Of a stretch of DNA of 64,000 nt, positions 53,289-63,592 are shown one piece after another. Numbering within the stretch: position 1 is the stretch's first letter; every line of letters begins with the position of its first letter. The position numbers were made by a program, and so were the translations under genes. This DNA is from an uncultured Flavobacteriales bacterium. GTDB taxonomy: Bacteria > Bacteroidota > Bacteroidia > Flavobacteriales > BACL11. The notes beneath the pieces are model-generated. The model searched no databases. It was given only the letters and a program-made list of their open reading frames with translations, and was not told the DNA's origin. The stretch spans positions 77,568-141,567 of the forward strand of contig CAJIYM010000005.1 in the NCBI GenBank assembly GCA_905181635.1. Reading direction: 5' to 3'.

Positions 53289-54004
53289 TGAAAAAAAAAA
53301 TATTAGTATTATTTTTATTATGTACTTCTTTTTGCTTTGCTCAGAAGAGTAATTCTAAGAAAAAATACTTGTCAGGTAATTTTGATTTAGGACTTAATTT
53401 TACAAAAAATACAGAAGAAACTTTTCAGCTGAATAGCATCTTTGATCTTAATTATAAATTAAAAAATCATACACTGACGCTTAATAATAACATTGCTTTT
53501 ATAAGTAAGACTGGCCAAGAAGAATTGTTAAATAAAGGAAAGCAGGATTTAAAATACGAATTGACTTCTAAAAACTTAAACATTAGATTCTTAATTCAAA
53601 ATTTATACGATATTGATAAAAAAATTAAAAACCGATTTACTACAGGCGTTGGAGTGTCCTATAATTTATTTGATAAAAAATCTGTTAATTTAGGAATAAC
53701 GATACAAAGAGAAAAAGAAAATGTGTTGGGAAGAGATGAGAAATTACAAAAAAGACTCAACTCAAACATCCTTTTTACCAAAAAAATTAAGGAATCTATA
53801 GCTGTTACTTTAAAAAATAGTTATCAGCCAAATTTAGATAGTTTTGGCGACTTCAGATGGATTAGTAATCTTTCAGTAAGACTGAATTTAAGTACTCAAT
53901 TTTTATTAAGCATTAATACTAATTTCAATTATGATAGCGAGCCTGAAACAGGAGTCCCGGAATCAGACTATCAGTTAATTAATAATCTCTCTTATTCTTT
54001 TTAG
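53288..54004 (+). CDS. DUF481-like outer membrane protein
   Basis: Signal peptide and alternating beta-strand pattern; TAATG overlap with valS stop. Confidence 0.72.
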   Translation: MKKKILVLFLLCTSFCFAQKSNSKKKYLSGNFDLGLNFTKNTEETFQLNSIFDLNYKLKNHTLTLNNNIAFISKTGQEELLNKGKQDLKYELTSKNLNIRFLIQNLYDIDKKIKNRFTTGVGVSYNLFDKKSVNLGITIQREKENVLGRDEKLQKRLNSNILFTKKIKESIAVTLKNSYQPNLDSFGDFRWISNLSVRLNLSTQFLLSINTNFNYDSEPETGVPESDYQLINNLSYSF

Positions 54005-54066
54005 AAAGCCAGTAAACAAAACCTTTCACTCTATGATAAGCTGATAAAAATAATTAAAATAAGAAA

Positions 54067-55461
54067 TTAGGCAATCCTTTTAACTTTATCGTGATGTTTA
54101 ACTATAAATTCTTCTAGTACTTTAAAGAAATTTAGAATATTTTCATTTGTGTTTTCCCCATTAATAGTAACCAGCCTTACAAATCCTTGTTGATGGAAAT
54201 AACCAAAGCCTACCATTAACTTATTGTACTGATATAATTTAGTACACAAATCTACTGGATCAAAATCTTTGTAGTTAAAGCAAATTGAAAGAGAATCACT
54301 AAAACTATATAGACTGTATGATTCATTATTTTTTACATAATCCCTTGCTATATCCGCTAATTGGAATTCGTGTTCAACAATTTCAGCAATCCCGTTAGTA
54401 CCTATTGCCTTCCAGAGGGTCCAAAACTTTAAAGCATTGTTTCGTCTTCCACATTCAAAAGAAGTTTGACCCAAATTATAATTTTCATCATCAGTTTGGT
54501 AAAGATAAGTAGCATCATTATTAAATGAATTATATAAGTCCCTGTTGTCTTTTACCACTATTACTGATGTGCTTATTGGTGCTCCTAGAGTTTTATGAGC
54601 ATTGAAGCAAAAAGAATCTGAAAGTTCAATACCTTTGACTAAATGATTATATTTATCAGTAAAAATAACTGTACCTCCAAATGCTCCGTCAACATGCATC
54701 CAAATATTATATTCTTTACAAACGGGAGATAACTCTGCTAAATTATCAAACGCACACAAGACAGTGGTTCCTGCAGTTGCATTCAAATAAAAAGGAATAA
54801 ATCCATCTGCAATGTCACGTACTAATTGTTGTTTAAAGTCTGAAACATCGATTTGTCCAACTTTATTTGATTTAATATAGCGTATATTATCCCTCCCAAT
54901 GCCTGCAAACGCTATGTTTTTTGCAAGAGAATAATGAGAGTTTACTGAAGTATATGCAATCAGTTTTCCTTGCATTCCTTTATTCTTAATCTCTCCATCT
55001 TTCTTATCTCTTGCCATAACTAAAGACATAAAATTAGCCATAGAACCACCCGTTGGAAAAGTACCTCCACAACCTTCAGGGTATCCAATTAACTTATTTA
55101 CTTGTTTGATTATCTCCTTTTCAACCGCTACTTGAGGTCCTGCAATTTTATAAGTGGCCATACTATTATTAAGCATAACAGCCAATAAATCTCCTAAAAT
55201 TGCTTTACTATGCCTACCTCCAAACAACTGATTAAAAAACAATTTTGAAGATGATTTGGGCGTGTTTAACACTAGTTTTTTCAACTCATTCTTAAAATCT
55301 TCAGGAATTGCTGGAGAAGATTTTAATTCCAAATCAAATTCTGAAATCAGTTCTGAAGTTGTAATTGCGTTAGCAATAGGATTCTCTAATTCGTCATTAA
55401 TTAAATCATTAACTAATTCATTAAAAAAATGTAAATCTTCTTTTATATTATTTTGCATCAA
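54067..55461 (-). CDS. Group II pyridoxal-dependent decarboxylase
   Basis: PEGCGGTFPTGGSMANFMSL; MHVDGAFGGTV; FNAHKTLGAPIST PLP lysine. Confidence 0.9.
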   Translation of the reverse strand: MMQNNIKEDLHFFNELVNDLINDELENPIANAITTSELISEFDLELKSSPAIPEDFKNELKKLVLNTPKSSSKLFFNQLFGGRHSKAILGDLLAVMLNNSMATYKIAGPQVAVEKEIIKQVNKLIGYPEGCGGTFPTGGSMANFMSLVMARDKKDGEIKNKGMQGKLIAYTSVNSHYSLAKNIAFAGIGRDNIRYIKSNKVGQIDVSDFKQQLVRDIADGFIPFYLNATAGTTVLCAFDNLAELSPVCKEYNIWMHVDGAFGGTVIFTDKYNHLVKGIELSDSFCFNAHKTLGAPISTSVIVVKDNRDLYNSFNNDATYLYQTDDENYNLGQTSFECGRRNNALKFWTLWKAIGTNGIAEIVEHEFQLADIARDYVKNNESYSLYSFSDSLSICFNYKDFDPVDLCTKLYQYNKLMVGFGYFHQQGFVRLVTINGENTNENILNFFKVLEEFIVKHHDKVKRIA

Positions 55462-55479
55462 AGTATATTAATTGGTTTG

Positions 55480-55487
55480 CAAAAGTA
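55480..55487 (-). promoter_or_regulatory. -7 element upstream of PLP decarboxylase
   Basis: TACTTTTG on minus strand. Confidence 0.55.
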
Positions 55488-55581
55488 AAAAAAATGTACC
55501 TTTAAGTGACTGTCATTACTTCTTATGTTTGAACACCTAAGATAACTAGTTAATACTGCTAAGAAAATTATTATTTTTCTG

Positions 55582-55589
55582 TATTTTTG
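55582..55589 (+). promoter_or_regulatory. -7 element 4 nt from the CotH gene start codon
   Basis: TATTTTTG. Confidence 0.55.
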
Positions 55590-55593
55590 TAGA

Positions 55594-58500
55594 ATGAATA
55601 AACTAATTTATACAGCCTTAATTATTTGTATCGCTTTATTTTCTGCAAATGGTCAAATTTTAATTAACGAATATTCTGCCGCTAATTATGATACTTACGC
55701 TGATAATTATGGAGAGTATGAAGATTGGGTAGAGTTATACAACCCTACATCTTCACCAATTGATATTAACGGATGGGCGCTTACTGACAAGCCTTCCAAT
55801 CCTTCAAAATGGCTATTTCCATCTTCATTCATTATACCCGCAAATAGCTTAGCTATTATTTATTGCTCAGGTAAAGATGAGTTGATTGGAACAAATGCGC
55901 ACACTAACTTTAAAATTACCCAAACAAAAGGAAATGAAGTGTTTATGATTTCTGATGCTTCTGGAGTATTTCAGGATTCTATACAAGTACTCCCAAACCA
56001 AAAAACACACACTAGAGGCAGAGAAACAGACGGAGCCTCAAATTGGAGTGTTTTTACTTCAGGAACACCTAATGCAAGTAATTTTGGTGCAATGGAAGAA
56101 TACGCAACAACTCCAGTTTTTTCGCAATCTGGGGGATACAATAGTACTGCTATCAACTTAACGCTGAGCAGTCCAGACCCTGCCATTTCAATATACTACA
56201 CTGACAATGGAGATGAGCCAAATAATGGATCCACACCATATACTATCCCAATTAATATTACTTCAACCTCTGTCATAAAGGCAATTGCCTATAGCGACAA
56301 TGGAAATATTCCATCAAGTTTTATTGATTATCATACATTTTTCATTAATGATACACATACCATCCCGATTTTATCAATTGCAGGAGATCAAGTTGATAAC
56401 TTATTAAATGGGAATCAAATAGAGCCTGAAGGCACTATGGAATGGTTTGGTTCAAACGGTATCTTGCTTGACAAAGGTACTGGTGAGTATAATAAGCACG
56501 GAAATGATTCTTGGGCTTATAATCAAAGGGGGTTTGATTTTGTTATGAGAGATCAATTTGGGTATAACTACGCTTTGCAAGATAAATTGTTTGAAACAAA
56601 GAGTAGGGATAAATTTCAGAGGATAATTGTAAAAGCTGCTGCAAATGATAATTATCCATTTTCTTATGGTGGTTCAGGCGCGCACATTAGAGACGCCTAT
56701 GTTCATCATTTATCCCAACTGGGCGAACTGAGAGTCGATGAACGCTCGACTAGTTCTTGTATATTGTATCTCAACGGAGAATATTGGGGTGTATATGAAA
56801 TTAGAGAAAAGGTAGATGACACAGATTTTCTAAGTTATTATTATGATCAAGATGAAGAATATAGAGAAAGTGCTGATTATCTTCAATTTTTAAAAACTTG
56901 GGGAAACACATTGACTAAATATGGTGATGGAATGCCTGGCCCTGGCAGTATCGCTAAAAACGATTGGGATGATTTTGTAGATTTTGTTGCTGCAAACCCA
57001 ATGAGTAATCAAGTAAATTATGTTCAAGCTAAAAGCGAATACAACATGGGAAGCTTAATTGATTATTTTCTTTTAAATTCATATGTAGTTTGCCAAGACT
57101 GGCTAAATTATAATACCGCTTGGTGGAGGGGAATGGATCCCAATGGAGATAAAAAGAAGTGGCGATATACGATTTGGGATATGGATAATACGTTTGATCA
57201 TGGAACAAATTACACAGGAATCCCAAGCTCTTCTCCTACAGCAGAACCTTGTGATGCGAGTACTTTAGGTAATTCTGGCGGACAAGGTCATGTTCCAATT
57301 TGGAATGAAATGCTTACCAATCAGGAATTTCATGATGAGTATATTAATCGCTGGCAGGATTTAGCAAATGGTCCATTATCTTGCACATTTATGATACATA
57401 TTTTAGACAGTATGATAGCTGTAATTGAGCCTGAAATGCCAAGACAAATTACAACTTGGGGAGGCACTTATACAGGCTGGGAAAATAATGTAACTGATTT
57501 AAGAAATTGGATTTTAGCAAGATGCGATAGTATGAATTCTGGATTCGTTGATTGTGATACTGCTATTACAGGAATATACGATGTTACTGTTGAAATTATA
57601 GGTACCGGAGAAGTCGAGATGAGTAATAGTAATATCATTAATAATTTAAATTCCCCATGGACAGATCAAAGATTTGGGGGTATTGATTTGCCTTTTGAAG
57701 TGGTAAGTGGTCCTTTTGATCGATGGGAAATCATCTCAAACAACACATATGTTTTTGACCCCAATGCAGATACCTTAGTTTTAGACCTGCAAGGTGATGT
57801 AACTGTGCAAGCTTATTTTGTTCCTCCAACTCCTACCAGAGATATTACTTACAATATAATACCGTCAGGGACTGCAACAAATATATCAGCTAATGGATTA
57901 TTAATCAACACCTTCCCAACAACAATAAACTATATAATTAATGAAAACATCAATATCTCGACTAATCTAGATCCTTCATATGGATTTAGCACATGGGATT
58001 CTGATAGCGTTGTATTAACACCAACAGTCATAAGTCCTATAATCTCATTCTCTGCATCTAATAATGACACGATAACTTTACATCTTTATAAAAAACCAAC
58101 AATTATCTATGATATTTTCCCAACTGGAACGACAACAACTATTGATATTAATGGTGTAAATACGAGTATTTTCCCAACTAGTGCAATTTATTATAATAAT
58201 GAGAACATTACATTAACACCTAATATCGATCCTTTGTATTCTTTTGTAAGTTGGGATTATGATAGTATTACTATGCTAAATGGTAATACTGAGGTTAATT
58301 CCTTTCTTTCAGCATATAACGATACTGTTAAATTAGTAATTAGTTTAATTCCTCCACTAGCAGCATTTATTTCTGGAGATGAAGTAGTTTGTGATAATAG
58401 TTTAGCTCAGGCTGATGTTAAGGTTTCCTTTGCTGCTGGTTTTCCTCCATATACTTTTATTTATGCTATTAACGATATTACTCAGTCAACTATCACTACA

Positions 58501-59181
58501 AGTGATAATCCTTATTATATTAAACCCAAACAAGATGGAGTATATACATTGACATATTTTTCAGATGCTAATAACAGTGGTAGTATTAATGGTTCAGCTT
58601 TAGTTACAGTTTTAGAATCACCTACTGCACTTTTCGCTACAGCTAGTGATACTTTGTCAGTTTTATATCCTTCTATACAATTAAATGATATTTCGATAGG
58701 AAATATAGTAGCTTGGAATTGGGATTTTGGAGATAACACGCCTAATGATTATACTTCAAGCCCTTATCATGTTTTTAAAGATTCAATAGGAATTTATCAA
58801 TTGAATTTAATTGTTACAGATGATGTCGGTTGTAGCGACACTACATTTAAACAACTGTGGGTTGCGGATGATTACTGGATGTATATTCCAAATTCATTCA
58901 CACCTGATTATGATGGAATTAATGATTTATTTTGTTTAACACATCATGGGATTAGAGAAGCTACTTTTTATTTTAATGTTTATGATCGTTTTTCTAATTT
59001 AGTATATGCTACTGAAAATATTGCTGACTTAGAGTGTTTCTTAAATGAAAATGGTTGGGATGGGAAACATTATAAAACAGGTAATGATTTACCTATGGGT
59101 ACCTATATTTATGAAGTATATTTCCAAGATTTTGAAGGCTGGAAGCATCAAGATAAAGGCCCTATTTTTATTATACGTTAA
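55594..59181 (+). CDS. CotH kinase family multidomain secreted protein with T9SS type B sorting domain
   Basis: Signal peptide; lamin-tail-like domain (INEYSAANYDTYADNYGEYEDWVELYNPT); chitobiase-like domain (ISIYYTDNGDEPNNGSTPYT); CotH core (EYWGVYEIREKVDDTDFL, YTIWDMDNTF); PKD (WNWDFGDNTPN); C-terminal IPNSFTPDYDGIND. Confidence 0.92.
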   Translation: MNKLIYTALIICIALFSANGQILINEYSAANYDTYADNYGEYEDWVELYNPTSSPIDINGWALTDKPSNPSKWLFPSSFIIPANSLAIIYCSGKDELIGTNAHTNFKITQTKGNEVFMISDASGVFQDSIQVLPNQKTHTRGRETDGASNWSVFTSGTPNASNFGAMEEYATTPVFSQSGGYNSTAINLTLSSPDPAISIYYTDNGDEPNNGSTPYTIPINITSTSVIKAIAYSDNGNIPSSFIDYHTFFINDTHTIPILSIAGDQVDNLLNGNQIEPEGTMEWFGSNGILLDKGTGEYNKHGNDSWAYNQRGFDFVMRDQFGYNYALQDKLFETKSRDKFQRIIVKAAANDNYPFSYGGSGAHIRDAYVHHLSQLGELRVDERSTSSCILYLNGEYWGVYEIREKVDDTDFLSYYYDQDEEYRESADYLQFLKTWGNTLTKYGDGMPGPGSIAKNDWDDFVDFVAANPMSNQVNYVQAKSEYNMGSLIDYFLLNSYVVCQDWLNYNTAWWRGMDPNGDKKKWRYTIWDMDNTFDHGTNYTGIPSSSPTAEPCDASTLGNSGGQGHVPIWNEMLTNQEFHDEYINRWQDLANGPLSCTFMIHILDSMIAVIEPEMPRQITTWGGTYTGWENNVTDLRNWILARCDSMNSGFVDCDTAITGIYDVTVEIIGTGEVEMSNSNIINNLNSPWTDQRFGGIDLPFEVVSGPFDRWEIISNNTYVFDPNADTLVLDLQGDVTVQAYFVPPTPTRDITYNIIPSGTATNISANGLLINTFPTTINYIINENINISTNLDPSYGFSTWDSDSVVLTPTVISPIISFSASNNDTITLHLYKKPTIIYDIFPTGTTTTIDINGVNTSIFPTSAIYYNNENITLTPNIDPLYSFVSWDYDSITMLNGNTEVNSFLSAYNDTVKLVISLIPPLAAFISGDEVVCDNSLAQADVKVSFAAGFPPYTFIYAINDITQSTITTSDNPYYIKPKQDGVYTLTYFSDANNSGSINGSALVTVLESPTALFATASDTLSVLYPSIQLNDISIGNIVAWNWDFGDNTPNDYTSSPYHVFKDSIGIYQLNLIVTDDVGCSDTTFKQLWVADDYWMYIPNSFTPDYDGINDLFCLTHHGIREATFYFNVYDRFSNLVYATENIADLECFLNENGWDGKHYKTGNDLPMGTYIYEVYFQDFEGWKHQDKGPIFIIR
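57841..58350 (+). repeat. Two tandem divergent ~85 aa InlB-B-like repeats inside the CotH protein
   Basis: TYNIIPSGTATNISANGLLINTFPT...STWDSDS and IYDIFPTGTTTTIDINGVNTSIFPT...VSWDYDS align. Confidence 0.75.
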
Positions 59182-59239
59182 TTAAATTCAACGCATTTTT
59201 TTATGGTAAATTAGCATTGCTTATCTAAAATGCAAAAAC

Positions 59240-59247
59240 TATATTTG
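59240..59247 (+). promoter_or_regulatory. -7 element upstream of ileS
   Basis: TATATTTG. Confidence 0.6.
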
Positions 59248-59271
59248 CAAGCATTATATTTAGCATAAAAA

Positions 59272-62200
59272 ATGAGCAAGTTCAAGCAATACAAACAATT
59301 AAGTTTATCTAAAACACATAAAGAGGTTTTAGAGAATTGGAGAAACAATGATGTTTTCAATCAAAGTATTGGAAGTCGAAAAGGAAATCCAACTTTTACA
59401 TTTTATGAAGGACCTCCTTCAGCAAACGGAATGCCTGGCATTCACCATGTAATAGCGAGAACTATTAAAGACCTATTTTGTCGCTATAAAACCCTTAGAG
59501 GGTTTCAGGTAAACCGTAAAGCAGGTTGGGATACTCACGGGTTGCCTGTTGAACTTGCTGTTGAGAAAGAATTAGGAATTACTAAAGAAGATATTGGCAA
59601 AACAATATCTATTGAAGAGTACAATAAGGCTTGCCGTAAAAATGTAATGAAGTACAAGGGAAGTTGGGAAGATATCACTGAAGAAATGGGATATTGGGTA
59701 GACCTGAAAAATCCTTATGTTACTTATGATAACAAATATATTGAAAGTGTTTGGTGGCTATTAGGTCAGATGCACAAAAAAGGATTACTTTATAAGGGGC
59801 ATACCGTTCAGCCTTTTTCTCCTAAAGCAGGCACGGGATTAAGCACACATGAACTAAATCAACCAGGTTGTTATCGGAATGTAAAAGATACTTCAGTAAT
59901 CGCACAATTTAAAGTCATAAGAAATGAAAACTCTGATTTTATTTTTAGTAAAACTAAGAATGATATATATTGTTTAGCATGGACAACAACACCCTGGACG
60001 TTACCTTCTAATACTGCACTAGCAGTTGGTAAAAAGATTAATTATTTATTAGTAGAAACATTAAATCAATATACTGGAAAAGCAATTACAGTTATTTTAG
60101 CAAAGGATCTATCATCTAACTATTTTAAATCAGAAAATGCTAATTTGAAGTTTTCTGATTATGTAGTTGGGAGTAAAAATTTACCTTTCAAAATTATAGA
60201 TGAGTTAAAGGGAGATAAGTTAGCAGACTTGAGATACGAACAACTTTTGTCTTACGCGCAACCAGAAGATGGTGATGCTTTTAAAATTATATTAGCAGAT
60301 TTTGTTACTACTGAAGATGGCACGGGAATTGTGCACTTAGCGCCAAGTTTTGGAGCTGATGATAACAGGGTTTGTAAACAAAATGGAATAGGAAGCTTAA
60401 CCCTGGTTAATAAACAAGGTAAATTTATTGATACCGTAACTGATTTTGCAGGAGTATATGTGAAAGATGAATACTATACTAATAAAGATAAAAAACCAAA
60501 GCTATCTGCTGATGTGCAAATTGTTATAAAGCTAAAAGAAGAAAACCTTTGCTTCAAAGCTGAGAAATACGAACACTCTTACCCGCATTGTTGGCGTACC
60601 GACAAACCAATACTATATTATCCTATGGATAGTTGGTTTGTAAAAACGACTGACTACAAAAGCAGAATGTTAGAGCTTAACAAGACCATCAACTGGAAGC
60701 CAAAATCAACTGGTGAAGGTCGTTTTGGAAAGTGGCTAGAAAATTTGGTAGACTGGAATTTGTCTCGCTCGCGCTTTTGGGGAATACCAATTCCTATCTG
60801 GCGTACTGAAGATGGGGAAACAGAAATCTGTATTAGCTCGATAGAAGAATTAAAGATTGAAATTGAAAAATCAATTACTGCTGGGCTTATGAATACAAAT
60901 CCTTTAGCTGATTTTATTCCAGGAAATATGTCAACAGAAAACTATACAACTTTTGACTTACACAGACCTTATGTTGATAATATTATTCTTATTTCCAAAG
61001 ATGGAAAGCCAATGAAAAGAGAATTAGATTTAATTGATGTTTGGTTTGATTCGGGCTCAATGCCTTACGCTCAACTACACTACCCATTTGAAAATAAAGA
61101 AGTATTTGAACAAAACTATCCTGCTGATTTTATTGCAGAAGGAGTTGATCAAACAAGGGGATGGTTCTTTACTTTGCACGCAATTTCGACTATGTTGTTC
61201 GATTCTGTAGCATATAAAAATGTTATATCTAATGGTTTGGTTTTAGATAAAAACGGAAATAAAATGTCCAAAAGATTAGGGAATGCTACTGATCCTTTTA
61301 TGACTATAGATAAATACGGTGCTGATGCGACAAGATGGTATATGATATCCAATGCCCAACCATGGGACAACTTAAAGTTTGACGAAATTGGAATACAGGA
61401 AGTACAAAGAAAATTCTTTGGAACACTTTTCAATACCTATTCTTTCTTTTCACTTTATGCCAACATTGACGGATTTAACTATTCAGAGAGTGAGGTTTCA
61501 ATTGTAAATAGAAGTGAAATTGATAGATGGATTCTTTCAGAGCTAAATACTTTAATAAAGCAAGTTGAGTACAATTATGATGAATACGAGCCTACAAAAG
61601 TTGCGCGGTTAATTCAGGACTTTGTAATGGACAAACTAAGCAACTGGCACGTTCGTTTAAGCAGAAGACGATTCTGGAAAGGGGAATATAATACAGATAA
61701 AATTTCTGCTTACCAGACGCTATTCGAATGCTTAGAGAAGATTTCAGTGCTATCTGCTCCAATTGCTCCATTCTTTATGGATCGTTTATTTCAAGATTTA
61801 AATACAATTAGTAAAAAACATTCTGCAACATCAGTGCACTTAGCTGATTTCCCAAAAGCAGACAACAATAAGATAGATGCTGATTTAGAGAGAAAGATGC
61901 AGTTAGCTCAGAATATTACTTCACTTGCTTTGTCGCTAAGAAAAAAAGAAATGATTAGAGTAAGGCAACCTTTACAAAAGATAATGATTCCTGTTTTAAA
62001 TTCAAAAATGCAACAAGATATTGAAGGTGTTTCAAGAATGGTATTACGTGAGATTAATGTTAAAGAAATTTCCTACCTAACAGAAAATTCTGAAGTGCTT
62101 ACTAAGAAAATAAAACCAAATTTTAAAACTCTTGGGCCTAAGTTTGGTAAAGATATGAAGTTAATTTCTGGAGTTATTACACAGTTTACTGCAGATGATA

Positions 62201-62619
62201 TTAAAAAAATAGAAAAGGAAGGTGCTTATAGAATTAATGAAAAAATATCGATTGACTTAACAGATGTTGAAATATTTTCTGCAGATATTCCTGGTTGTAT
62301 TGTTGCTAATAATGATGGAATAACTGTTGCATTAGATATTACGCTTTCAGCTGAGCTAAAGGAAGAGGGTTTGGCGAGGGAGTTTATAAATAGAATTCAA
62401 AACCTAAGGAAAGATAATGGCTTTAAGGTTACTGATAAGATAAATATCTTAGTTGAAAACAATGAAGACCTAAAATCTTCTATTCAGAATAATTTCTCTT
62501 ATATTTGTGATGAAACTTTAGCGGATAAATTAGAGTTTTCTAAGAATATTGAAAATGATATTAACGAGATTGAATTAGTTGACGGAATTACTGCAAAAGT
62601 GAGTATTAAAAAACACTAA
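59272..62619 (+). CDS. ileS: Isoleucyl-tRNA synthetase
   Basis: GPPSANGMPGIHHVIARTIKD; GNKMSKRLGNATDP; 1115 aa. Confidence 0.98.
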   Translation: MSKFKQYKQLSLSKTHKEVLENWRNNDVFNQSIGSRKGNPTFTFYEGPPSANGMPGIHHVIARTIKDLFCRYKTLRGFQVNRKAGWDTHGLPVELAVEKELGITKEDIGKTISIEEYNKACRKNVMKYKGSWEDITEEMGYWVDLKNPYVTYDNKYIESVWWLLGQMHKKGLLYKGHTVQPFSPKAGTGLSTHELNQPGCYRNVKDTSVIAQFKVIRNENSDFIFSKTKNDIYCLAWTTTPWTLPSNTALAVGKKINYLLVETLNQYTGKAITVILAKDLSSNYFKSENANLKFSDYVVGSKNLPFKIIDELKGDKLADLRYEQLLSYAQPEDGDAFKIILADFVTTEDGTGIVHLAPSFGADDNRVCKQNGIGSLTLVNKQGKFIDTVTDFAGVYVKDEYYTNKDKKPKLSADVQIVIKLKEENLCFKAEKYEHSYPHCWRTDKPILYYPMDSWFVKTTDYKSRMLELNKTINWKPKSTGEGRFGKWLENLVDWNLSRSRFWGIPIPIWRTEDGETEICISSIEELKIEIEKSITAGLMNTNPLADFIPGNMSTENYTTFDLHRPYVDNIILISKDGKPMKRELDLIDVWFDSGSMPYAQLHYPFENKEVFEQNYPADFIAEGVDQTRGWFFTLHAISTMLFDSVAYKNVISNGLVLDKNGNKMSKRLGNATDPFMTIDKYGADATRWYMISNAQPWDNLKFDEIGIQEVQRKFFGTLFNTYSFFSLYANIDGFNYSESEVSIVNRSEIDRWILSELNTLIKQVEYNYDEYEPTKVARLIQDFVMDKLSNWHVRLSRRRFWKGEYNTDKISAYQTLFECLEKISVLSAPIAPFFMDRLFQDLNTISKKHSATSVHLADFPKADNNKIDADLERKMQLAQNITSLALSLRKKEMIRVRQPLQKIMIPVLNSKMQQDIEGVSRMVLREINVKEISYLTENSEVLTKKIKPNFKTLGPKFGKDMKLISGVITQFTADDIKKIEKEGAYRINEKISIDLTDVEIFSADIPGCIVANNDGITVALDITLSAELKEEGLAREFINRIQNLRKDNGFKVTDKINILVENNEDLKSSIQNNFSYICDETLADKLEFSKNIENDINEIELVDGITAKVSIKKH

Positions 62620-62623
62620 AAAT

Positions 62624-62998
62624 ATGGCTGAAAAGACTACATATACGAAAGATGAACTCGAAGAATTTAGAAAATTAATTCTAAATAAAATTGAACGTGC
62701 TCAAGACGACTTAGATGTGTTAAGAGCTGCTACTGCTAATGACTCTGACAATGGAACAGAAGATACCTCTCCTACTTTTAAGCAATTCGAAGAAGGGTCA
62801 TCTACTCTTTCAAAAGAAGAAAACATTAAATTAGCTGAAAGACAGGCAAAATTTATTAGAAGCTTAAATAATGCGTTAATTCGTATTGAGAATAGGACTT
62901 ACGGAATTTGCAGAATAACAGGAAAATTAATAGCGAAAGAAAGATTAAAACTTGTGCCACATGCAACGCTAAGTATTGAGGCAAAAAAAGCACAATAA
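62624..62998 (+). CDS. TraR/DksA-family protein
   Basis: RIENRTYGICRITGKLIAKERLKLVPHATLSIEAK; between ileS and lspA. Confidence 0.92.
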   Translation: MAEKTTYTKDELEEFRKLILNKIERAQDDLDVLRAATANDSDNGTEDTSPTFKQFEEGSSTLSKEENIKLAERQAKFIRSLNNALIRIENRTYGICRITGKLIAKERLKLVPHATLSIEAKKAQ

Positions 62999-63004
62999 GT
63001 TACT

Positions 63005-63592
63005 TTGAAAAAAATATTTTTCACAGCTTTTATTCTTATTTTACTTGATCAAACTTTAAAAATATGGATTAAAACCAATTTTATTTTAGGAGAAGAATCT
63101 AAAATTTTTGATTGGTTTATAATTCATTTTACCGAAAATAATGGTATGGCTTTTGGTATAGAGTTTGGCGGATATACAGGTAAAAAAATACTCACTCTAT
63201 TCAGAATAATTGTTGTTGGAATAGGAATAAAATATATTTATGATTTAAAGAAAACAAGATTTTCACACGGCACTTTGATTGCGTTAGGCTTGATCATAGG
63301 AGGTGCTATAGGAAACATTATTGATAGCTCCTTTTATGGAATTATATTTAATGAAAGTTACAATAATGTAGCAAGATTTATGCCTGAGTTAGGAGGGTAT
63401 TCTTCTTTTCTTCACGGGAAAGTAGTGGATATGTTTTACTTTCCAATAATGAATGGTCATTTCCCTAATTGGCTACCAATTTGGGGAGGTGAACATTTCA
63501 TCTTCTTTCGACCAGTATTTAACATAGCTGACGCAGGCATATTTTCGGGTATATTTATAATCTTTCTTTTTTACAGAAAAGAGTTTAATTAA
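63005..63592 (+). CDS. lspA: Lipoprotein signal peptidase II
   Basis: TENNGMAFG, GGAIGNIID, VVDMFYFP, FNIADAGIFSG; TTG start. Confidence 0.94.
   Translation: MKKIFFTAFILILLDQTLKIWIKTNFILGEESKIFDWFIIHFTENNGMAFGIEFGGYTGKKILTLFRIIVVGIGIKYIYDLKKTRFSHGTLIALGLIIGGAIGNIIDSSFYGIIFNESYNNVARFMPELGGYSSFLHGKVVDMFYFPIMNGHFPNWLPIWGGEHFIFFRPVFNIADAGIFSGIFIIFLFYRKEFN

Noticed and set aside
54067-55461. Possible biosynthetic cluster around the PLP decarboxylase
   Set aside because: Neighbours (DUF481, CotH protein) give no pathway context; single gene only.
55594-59181. Possible contractile or toxin-type polymorphic protein
   Set aside because: Domain content fits a T9SS-exported CotH-family protein; no toxin domain or immunity gene next to it.
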